Part shown: positions 58,127 to 64,000 of the stretch, one piece after another | Numbering within the stretch: the stretch's first letter is position 1 | Layout of the letters: every line of letters starts with the position of its first letter | Assembly (NCBI GenBank): GCA_015058215.1 | Contig: SVCU01000008.1 | Span: forward strand, 1 to 64,000 | Origin: Clostridiales bacterium | Lineage (GTDB): Bacteria; Bacillota; Clostridia; Peptostreptococcales; Anaerovoracaceae | Reading direction: 5' to 3' | DNA: 64,000 nt | Program-made: the position numbers and the translations under genes | The notes under the pieces: model-generated | The model's input: the letters and a program-made list of their open reading frames with translations, nothing else | Databases searched by the model: none | Told to the model about the DNA's origin: nothing

Positions 58127-59209
58127 ATGGCTGCAAAAACGGCAACTCCGGGCGGTGCATCCGTCCTGCGCAAGTTCATAGACCAACTGGAGAAGGGCGC
58201 TGTCCGCGGTGCGGTCCTTCTGTTCGGCCGCGAGCAATACCTGGTGAAAAAGGCCATGGAGCGGATCATGGAAGCCTGCATCAACGATGCGGTCAAAGAT
58301 CTGGATTTCACCCGCATCGACCCCGCAAACCTGACCGTTCAGACTTTGCAGGAGCAGTGTGAGACCCTGCCTATTTTCTCGCCCAAACGCGTGGTGCTGA
58401 TCCCCGATTTCCCGCCGCTGGAGGGCAAAGCGCTGCGCGGCTTCGGTGAAAAGGACGAAGAAGCCCTGCTGAAATACATGGACGATCTTCCCGAAAGCTG
58501 CCTGCTGGTGTTCACCTCCGGCAAGGTGGATAAACGCTTGAAACTCTACAAAAAGATCCAGAACCTGGGCGGTGCCCACGAATTCGGCCCCATGGAAAAG
58601 GCGGACCTGGAAAAATTCGCGGCTCGCACCCTGAAACCCTACGGCAAGACCATGGATGCCTACGCCTTCCGCACCTTGCTGGATCTGACGGGCTACTACC
58701 CTGACGAAGTTCGCAAAAATGCCGCCCGCGAGGTGGATTACACCCTGTATCATCTGGAAAACGACCTGAAAAAACTGGCCGGTGTCAGCCCTGATCCCCG
58801 CATCACGGAGGAAGACGTGACGGAGACCATTGGGGGCAACCTGGAACTGGATGTGTTCCGCATTCTGGATAGTGCTGCCGAAGGCAAGAAGGGGGAATCC
58901 CTGCTGCAGCTCCGCAGTCTTCTGCGCCGGGGCGAGCCCATGTACCGCATCCTGGCTCTGCTCTGTTCCCAGTTGGAAATTTTCCTGGTGGTGAAAGAAA
59001 TGAAGGAAGCCGGGCGCAGCACCGGCGAAATGGTGTCCGCTCTCGGTGTCCACGAGTTCCGCGTCAAAAAATCCCTGCCGGTGGTGAGCAGGTATACCGT
59101 CGCGCATCTGCGGCAGGTGCTGCAGAATGCCATGGAAGTGGACGGCAACGTAAAACGGGGCAAAATGGACGGCAACGTGGCCCTAGAACTTCTCATTGCT
59201 CAGTTATAA
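58127..59209 (+). CDS. holA: DNA polymerase III delta subunit
   Basis: This 360-residue clamp-loader delta subunit opens the sliding clamp at the replication fork. Family segments are AVLLFGREQYLVKKAMERI near the start, SPKRVVLIPDFPPLEG near 88, TGYYPDEVRKNAAREVDYTL near 190 and ELDVFRILDSAAEGKKGESL near 240. The comEC-holA order is conserved in Bacillota. I start at the ATG at 58127 (GAGAGGG upstream) rather than the in-frame codon at 58058. The 99 bp gap from comEC carries GTGCG/CGCAC-type repeats and a CTGCAGAATTTGCGC motif like the centres of the dispersed elements. Confidence 0.94.
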   Translation: MAAKTATPGGASVLRKFIDQLEKGAVRGAVLLFGREQYLVKKAMERIMEACINDAVKDLDFTRIDPANLTVQTLQEQCETLPIFSPKRVVLIPDFPPLEGKALRGFGEKDEEALLKYMDDLPESCLLVFTSGKVDKRLKLYKKIQNLGGAHEFGPMEKADLEKFAARTLKPYGKTMDAYAFRTLLDLTGYYPDEVRKNAAREVDYTLYHLENDLKKLAGVSPDPRITEEDVTETIGGNLELDVFRILDSAAEGKKGESLLQLRSLLRRGEPMYRILALLCSQLEIFLVVKEMKEAGRSTGEMVSALGVHEFRVKKSLPVVSRYTVAHLRQVLQNAMEVDGNVKRGKMDGNVALELLIAQL

Positions 59210-59220
59210 CAGGATTCAAA

Positions 59221-59254
59221 AAAAACCGGCCTGCGGGTATCGCAGGTCGGTTTT
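59221..59254. terminator. Bidirectional terminator after holA
   Basis: AAAACCGGCCTGCG pairs with CGCAGGTCGGTTTT around a 5 nt loop, with A- and T-runs on either side. It serves holA and the converging small membrane protein operon. Confidence 0.85.
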
Positions 59255-59300
59255 GTTTTTGAATCATTCAATGAAAGAGAAGTTTCTATAGGTTCCTCAG

Positions 59301-59486
59301 TTAGAACGGGAACAGCAAACGAAGCCCTACCAGTATAAATAAGACACCGCCAATCCGGCCCCAAACCAGGGCTGCATCCGATGGCTCTGCGTCGCGAAAG
59401 CGCCATCCGGTGGTAAGTTGCCAACCGATTTCCGGGTTGATCACATTAACAAGTCCAATAATGAGAAAAATAGCACCGATCAACAT
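59301..59486 (-). CDS. Small DUF6199-like membrane protein
   Basis: This 61-residue protein has two hydrophobic helices (about 2-16 and 44-60) joined by a polar loop containing GWRFRDAEPSDAALVWGRIGG, a pattern I associate with the DUF6199 family of small membrane proteins. Function is unknown. GGAGG lies 8 nt before the ATG, good evidence that it is a real gene despite its size. It is the last gene of a minus-strand operon, 24 bp after the HAD gene. Confidence 0.8.
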   Translation of the reverse strand: MLIGAIFLIIGLVNVINPEIGWQLTTGWRFRDAEPSDAALVWGRIGGVLFILVGLRLLFPF

Positions 59487-59510
59487 GTCTAGATCCTCCG
59501 TATCGAAAAA

Positions 59511-60245
59511 TTAAAGAAGCTGTTTCATTTGGGTCAAAGTATCGAATTCGTAGGCGGCAGGCACCAGGTCCTCCACGGTGGTCTTTTTATGAACAAGGAT
59601 GCAGGGGAGCCCCACCCGGGAGGCACCGAAGACGTCGGCCACCGGGTTATCGCCCACCATGAAGCATTGCACTTCGCTGCCCTCGGCATCCACGAAACCG
59701 GAAGAAACCCTGCGGATCCCGGCCAGATCCAAAGCGTATTGGAACAGTTCGGCGCGGGGCTTATCCCAGCCCAGCCGGGCGGAGATCACCATGTCCTTGA
59801 AGTAAGGGGTGAGGCCCAGGGCATCCATGGTCAGGTCCATATCCGGATAGTTGTTGGAAAGGATGTAATTCTCCCAGCCCCGGTCGATGGCGTACTGCAG
59901 AACCTCTTTGGTGTCGGGGTAGATCTCGTAATTGGAGATGCGCAGGATCTCTTCCTGCATACGGCGGGCGGCGGGCAGGGCACGATCCTCCGGAACGCCG
60001 AACAGTTTCAGGACTTCGGCGAAACGCACGAACATGCGCTCCCACCAGAGCTGGCCCTTGTAACCGGTATGGTCATCGTCGGGGGTATGCCAGGTGAAAC
60101 CGATGCGGGTATGGGGGCGGATGTCGTGGAAGGTCAGATCGGTGCGGCCGGTTTCGCTTTGAATGATCCGCAGCATGGCCTCCGGCCACATGGGGTTGGA
60201 CACCACCAGGGTGCCGTCGAAATCCCAGAACAGTACTTTTCTCAT
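59511..60245 (-). CDS. HAD-family hydrolase
   Basis: This 244-residue haloacid dehalogenase-fold phosphatase has motif I FWDFDGTLV (nucleophile Asp near residue 9), motif II ILSNNYPD near 128, the lysine in LGWDKPRAELF and motif IV MVGDNPVADVFGA. An alpha-helical cap lies between motifs I and II. It resembles phosphoglycolate-phosphatase-like and YjjG-like enzymes; the substrate cannot be told. CGGAGG precedes the ATG. It lies 40 bp downstream of the M42 peptidase gene on the same strand. Confidence 0.9.
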   Translation of the reverse strand: MRKVLFWDFDGTLVVSNPMWPEAMLRIIQSETGRTDLTFHDIRPHTRIGFTWHTPDDDHTGYKGQLWWERMFVRFAEVLKLFGVPEDRALPAARRMQEEILRISNYEIYPDTKEVLQYAIDRGWENYILSNNYPDMDLTMDALGLTPYFKDMVISARLGWDKPRAELFQYALDLAGIRRVSSGFVDAEGSEVQCFMVGDNPVADVFGASRVGLPCILVHKKTTVEDLVPAAYEFDTLTQMKQLL

Positions 60246-60285
60246 AAAACCTCCGGTGCGGCTGCAAAGGGGCGGCCGCCCTTTC

Positions 60286-61338
60286 CTATTTCAGATAAGC
60301 CAGCAGCAGGGCCAGATTGTTTTCCAGCCCCAGAATGTGGGTGCGTTCGTAACCGTGGGTTTCCAGAACGCCGGGGCCCACCAGGGAGTGGCGCACGTCG
60401 TGGCCGGCGGCCAGAGCGCCGTCACCGTCGGAGCCGTAGGTGGGCAGGAACATATCCAGCACGTAGTCCACACCGGCGGCTTCCGCAGCCTTGGCAAGAG
60501 CGTCCACGGTGCCCATGTGATAGGGATAGCGGCTGTCCTTCACACCGATGGTCACCTTCTTTTCGGAACTGTACTGGCGGGGGCCAACGCAGCCGATATC
60601 CAGGGAAAGGTATTCCACATAGTCGTTGCCGGGGAAGGCGGTGCCGCCGTGCCCGATCTCTTCGTACATGCTGAAGAGCAGGGTGATCTTGCGGGCGGGG
60701 GTGATGTTATTGTCTTTCAGGTACTTGGCATAGGCCATGAGCACGGCGGCGCAGGCCTTGTCATCCAGGAAACGGCTCTTGATGTAGCCGCTTTCAGTGA
60801 CTGCGAAGCGGGGCTCCAGCGAAACGATGTCGCCGCAGCAGATGCCCAGAGCCTGTACGTCTTCCGCCTTGGAAATATCCTCGTCCAGGGTGACCACGAT
60901 GTTCTTTTCGAAATCGGCCAGTACTTCCCGTTCTGCCAGGGGCGTGGTGTGCAGGGACGCGTAGGTGCGTCGAACGGTGCCGGTGTAGACCTTGCCGAAG
61001 CGGGTCTTGATGCGCACGTTTTCACCCTGTGCGGAGGGAGCCTTCAGGCCGCCCACGGGAGTCACTTCCAGGGTACCGTCGCTGTTGATGTAACGGACCA
61101 TGAGGCCGATGTCATCCACGTGAGCGTTCACCAGAATGTGGTCGCCTTCGCCGCCCAGCTCCACCAGCAGACCACCCTTGTTCAGGGAAGCGGTGGGGTA
61201 GCCCAGGGCCTGGAATTCAGCCTCCAGCCAGGCCTGGATCTCGGTGTAATCGCCGGTGGTGCTGTCGATGGAAAGAAGCTGCTGCAGCTTTTCCAGCACG
61301 TAAGGGGTATAGGATCTTGCGGTTTCCATTGCGTTCAT
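60286..61338 (-). CDS. M42-family metallopeptidase
   Basis: This 350-residue metal-dependent aminopeptidase or glutamyl-peptidase-like protein of family M42 normally forms large hollow complexes that trim peptides. Metal and catalytic residues are visible in VNAHVDDIGLMVR, RFLDDKACAAVL, SMYEEIGHGG and YLSLDIGCVGP; the final histidine lies in the LETHGYERTH segment. I start at the ATG at 61338 (MNAMETARSY) with AAAGGA upstream. The longer frame to 61467 reads into the preceding gene. It follows the EEP-domain gene by 16 bp. Confidence 0.9.
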   Translation of the reverse strand: MNAMETARSYTPYVLEKLQQLLSIDSTTGDYTEIQAWLEAEFQALGYPTASLNKGGLLVELGGEGDHILVNAHVDDIGLMVRYINSDGTLEVTPVGGLKAPSAQGENVRIKTRFGKVYTGTVRRTYASLHTTPLAEREVLADFEKNIVVTLDEDISKAEDVQALGICCGDIVSLEPRFAVTESGYIKSRFLDDKACAAVLMAYAKYLKDNNITPARKITLLFSMYEEIGHGGTAFPGNDYVEYLSLDIGCVGPRQYSSEKKVTIGVKDSRYPYHMGTVDALAKAAEAAGVDYVLDMFLPTYGSDGDGALAAGHDVRHSLVGPGVLETHGYERTHILGLENNLALLLAYLK

Positions 61339-61354
61339 GAGGTGTATCCTTTCT

Positions 61355-63943
61355 CTATCTGCCGAAGGGGAGTTCCAGAAGCTGCAGGGTATCGGAGGGA
61401 TAGCTGCGGCACAGGATCCCGATGGTATCATCGTGGGTGTAGGTGATGGAATGGAAGGCGGCTGCACTGTCGGAGAACCGGTAGGTCAGCAGCACGTCGC
61501 CGGTTTCGGCGTCGAAGACCCGGAGCAGCATGCCTTTGGCAGTCCAGCAGGTGAAAAGCACGGTCTTGCCGTCGGGGCCTGCGGTCTGGAAGTAGCAGCC
61601 CGCCTGGTGCAGAGCGTCCATATCGGTGACTTCCGCACCGTTTGCACCGACGGGGAAGGAAATGGCCAGATCTTTAACTTCCATGGTGGAGAGATCCACC
61701 CGCTTGGGGTTCAGCCAGGTACCGCTGCCCTCTTCATCCACGAAGAGGATGGTTCCGCAAAGGGATACGGCCCGGACGGGAAGCGGTTTGCCGTCTGCAC
61801 CGGCCACCCAGGTGATCTGATCGGTTTCGATGTCATAGATACCGCAGCCCTTGGAACCGCTCCAGCTGCCGGCAGAGAACACGAACCGGGTCTCGCTGAG
61901 AGCGCCCTGTACCTGGTAGTGGATCGCGGCATCGGGGCCGTCGGCGGTGGCATCCAGCAGCAGGGTTTCCGTTCCGGTGGAACGGTCCAGCAGGAAGATG
62001 TCGCCTTCGCGGTTGACCAGAGCCTTCGCCTCGGAAAGGACCAGATCGCCGCGGGTCTCCAGAAGCTGGTATTCGCCGTCGGGAGCGACCCGGTAGAGAC
62101 CTTCCTCAAGATCCACAAGCAGGGTCTCACCATCTACATAAGCACCGTAGAAATGGCCTTCCAGAATGGTGGAGGCCTCCACGCGGCCCAGATCCTTGCG
62201 GTAGAAGTAGCAGTAGACCAGGTTGGTCAGGTAGCCGTCGGAATCGTTTTTCACCACAGCGTACAGGTTTTCGGAGGCCCGGTTCATGTGGAAAATGGCC
62301 TGCAGATATTCGCCGGGGAAAAGGTAATCGGGGAAGTCGGTGACCACTGCGTTTGCGGGAAGATCCAGGCTGTCGAAACCGGTGATCTGACCGGCGAAGC
62401 GGGGGTCCTCTTCCAGATAAGCGTAAATATCGCGGCGGAATTCGATCACCTGGTCATCCAGAAGGACGCCGGAGAGAGTACGGGTGGTGGTATAGCCGGA
62501 ACCGCCGTAGGCGTAGGCTTCAAAGTCCACGATCTGCACCGTGTGCGTTTCTTCTTCGCCGGCGGCATTGCGCCAGACCACGCGCCAGGCGGTGGCACCG
62601 CCGTAGTAATTGCCGCCCATGTAGCAGGCGGGGGTCAGGATGTGGCTGTCAAACGTCCAGGAGAGAAGGTCTTCCTTGGGGATGCCCAGAGCGCCCACCA
62701 CGTAATCCTGCAGCCAGAGCTCGGTGCACTGGTAGTCGTCGCCGGTAATGGTGCCGGGCACGTTGTAGCCGGTCCAGCCTTCTTCAAAGATGGCGCTGCG
62801 TTCGTACTTGCCGAAATCGTGGAGAGAAATGGTCAGCAGCACCGGGTTGTGGTCGGAGTACTCAAAGTCCTGATCCAAGGTGCGGACGCCGTTCACAATC
62901 ACGTTGGGAGAGACCATGAAGCCGTCGATCACGTAGAACTGGTTGTCTTCGTCGGCAGGGTCGTAGGGCCGATCCAGAAGACGGGCGGTGGGGGAGGAAG
63001 GATCGTAGGCGTAGGTCCAGCCGGCGGGAAGCATCTCGGCGGGCAGTGTCTCCGCCACGAAAGGCGCATCCTCGCGAACAGGGTAGAGGCTGGGATCCAG
63101 ATCCGGGAAGGTCTGGTTCCAGTCACCGCCGGCGATGCAGTAGTTCCCCTTGGCGTATTCTGCCTTCAGGAAGTTCACCAGGATCTCCGTCTGGGCCTGC
63201 TTGGCTTCTTCGGGAGCGTAGGCTTCCAGGTGCAGGTTCACCAGAACCAGCTGCTGCTCGGTGCCTTCGATGGGAATGCGGGTCACCAGCAGGCAGCGCT
63301 TCAGCTGCGCCAGCCGCACGGGCCAGGCGTAACTGGTGGGCAGAGGCACCCGGGTGTTTTCAGCGGTAGTGAAGGTACTCAGGGTCAGAAGACCGCTGTC
63401 CACCTTGCCCATGGGGGGCAGGGGGATGGGCACAAATTCACATTTATAGTTCAGGGCATAAGCGGCAGTAAGGCCTCGGCCTCCCTGGAGACCCTTCAGG
63501 GCCTCGGCCAGAGCAGCCGTCTGATCCACGTGGTAGGAACGGTCGGAGTTCCGGTCCACTTCCTGCAGCAGCACGAAGTCCGGCTCCACATCGGAGAGGA
63601 CCTTGGAAATGCCGGCCAGATTTTCGTTCACAAGATCTGCGCTGTCTGGCTTGGCCTTGGTGCCGCCGTCCATGAAGAAATCTTCCGTGGCGGAAAGGGC
63701 ACCGTAGCCCACGTTCCAGGTGAGGATCTCGATGGGCTCTCCGGCGGTGAGCTTGGTTTCGGAAGAACCGCTCACCTCAGCAGGGGTATTTTCCTTGGGA
63801 TAATACTCTCCGGCCCAGAGCCAGCCCAGAAGGCCGATGACGGCCAGCAGCACCAGGGCGATCAGGCCCAGAGGCACATACCACCAGCGGAATTTTCTTT
63901 GCTTTGCGTTGTTTGTTTTCTCGTTTGAAGTCTTCTGTTTCAT
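61355..63943 (-). CDS. Membrane-anchored EEP-family phosphodiesterase-like protein with large C-terminal domain
   Basis: This 862-residue protein has a basic cytoplasmic tail (1-19), one membrane helix (about 20-45) and an extracytoplasmic endonuclease/exonuclease/phosphatase domain at about 70-375 (ILTWNVGYG, LLQEVDRNS, LVNLHLEAY, GDWNQTF, SDHNPV). All EEP metal and catalytic motifs are present. The other 480 residues form a domain I cannot name, with repeated short beta patterns such as ETLLVDLEEGLYRVAPDG that suggest a beta-propeller. It likely hydrolyses a phosphodiester or phosphate at the cell surface. GGAGG stands before the ATG. Confidence 0.85.
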   Translation of the reverse strand: MKQKTSNEKTNNAKQRKFRWWYVPLGLIALVLLAVIGLLGWLWAGEYYPKENTPAEVSGSSETKLTAGEPIEILTWNVGYGALSATEDFFMDGGTKAKPDSADLVNENLAGISKVLSDVEPDFVLLQEVDRNSDRSYHVDQTAALAEALKGLQGGRGLTAAYALNYKCEFVPIPLPPMGKVDSGLLTLSTFTTAENTRVPLPTSYAWPVRLAQLKRCLLVTRIPIEGTEQQLVLVNLHLEAYAPEEAKQAQTEILVNFLKAEYAKGNYCIAGGDWNQTFPDLDPSLYPVREDAPFVAETLPAEMLPAGWTYAYDPSSPTARLLDRPYDPADEDNQFYVIDGFMVSPNVIVNGVRTLDQDFEYSDHNPVLLTISLHDFGKYERSAIFEEGWTGYNVPGTITGDDYQCTELWLQDYVVGALGIPKEDLLSWTFDSHILTPACYMGGNYYGGATAWRVVWRNAAGEEETHTVQIVDFEAYAYGGSGYTTTRTLSGVLLDDQVIEFRRDIYAYLEEDPRFAGQITGFDSLDLPANAVVTDFPDYLFPGEYLQAIFHMNRASENLYAVVKNDSDGYLTNLVYCYFYRKDLGRVEASTILEGHFYGAYVDGETLLVDLEEGLYRVAPDGEYQLLETRGDLVLSEAKALVNREGDIFLLDRSTGTETLLLDATADGPDAAIHYQVQGALSETRFVFSAGSWSGSKGCGIYDIETDQITWVAGADGKPLPVRAVSLCGTILFVDEEGSGTWLNPKRVDLSTMEVKDLAISFPVGANGAEVTDMDALHQAGCYFQTAGPDGKTVLFTCWTAKGMLLRVFDAETGDVLLTYRFSDSAAAFHSITYTHDDTIGILCRSYPSDTLQLLELPFGR

Positions 63944-64000
63944 AACAGCCCCTCCAGTCTCCCAAAAGTCCCTTTTCTTTTGAATTTTCTAACACTATTT

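Noticed and set aside
55889-59107. 1072-codon open frame on the minus strand
   Set aside because: It is antisense to comEC and holA, both certain genes. The translation resembles the other His/Gln-rich shadow frames.
1-64000. CRISPR arrays, rRNA, tRNA, insertion sequences and prophage genes
   Set aside because: I looked for regularly spaced repeats, tRNA-like cloverleaf ends, transposases and integrases and found none that I could support.

Overview
The window is a 64 kb piece of a G+C-rich, spore-forming Bacillota chromosome, most likely class Clostridia. This rests on a SpoIIE phosphatase, an SLH-domain surface protein next to CsaB and TagA homologues, strong AGGAGG-type ribosome binding sites, and Firmicutes gene order (metG-tatD, spoIIE..tilS-ftsH, comEC-holA, nnrD-mazEF). 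I saw no rRNA, tRNA, CRISPR array, phage or transposase gene. Codon use is strongly biased in most genes, so long antisense open frames abound and were left out.

Layout. 0.2-3.2 kb, minus strand: an NhaC-type antiporter, a class II ketose-bisphosphate aldolase and an archaeal-type triosephosphate isomerase. 3.5-9.7 kb: MATE exporter, HD phosphohydrolase, helical-bundle protein, APC permease and two tandem histidine phosphatases. 9.8-15 kb: metG-tatD and a two-gene ABC exporter. 15.1-26.2 kb: spoIIE, an NCS2 purine permease, a heterodimeric ABC exporter, tilS and ftsH. 26.2-32 kb: second MATE exporter, a TPP-riboswitch-controlled thiT-nitroreductase operon, and DUF4097, MBL-fold and VOC proteins. 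32.3-35.1 kb, minus: metY-like gene and mgtE. 35.3-45.5 kb: nnrD, mazEF and a cell-surface block (secreted protein, NAGPA-SLH protein, GT4-CsaB fusion, TagA-like glycosyltransferase, ABC exporter). 45.7-48.3 kb: NhaC plus an alanine/ornithine-racemase-family enzyme. 48.5-50.3 kb: an AT-rich, apparently foreign SAP-domain membrane protein. 50.7-54.6 kb: cyuA divergent from a GntR regulator that overlaps mutY, then ung. 54.7-59.2 kb: amidase, comEC, holA. 59.3-63.9 kb, minus: an operon of EEP-family protein, M42 peptidase, HAD hydrolase and a small membrane protein.

Functional links. The SLH protein needs a pyruvylated wall polymer, and the next gene carries a CsaB pyruvyltransferase fused to a glycosyltransferase. 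The cyuA promoter is covered by a perfect 23 bp palindrome facing the GntR gene. The mazEF leader holds a palindrome and direct repeats typical of autoregulation. The thiT leader contains a TPP aptamer and a hairpin that hides the ribosome binding site.

The most unusual signal is a dispersed family of about 29-35 bp inverted repeats. Each has perfect G+C-only or nearly G+C-only 8-11 bp arms around a 12-14 nt centre that often contains CAAATTC or GAATC. Arm sequences differ between copies while pairing is kept. Copies lie between genes, in a promoter leader, as a 21 bp-period tandem array, and read through in frame inside tilS, nnrD, comEC and an ABC ATPase gene. I do not recognise this family.
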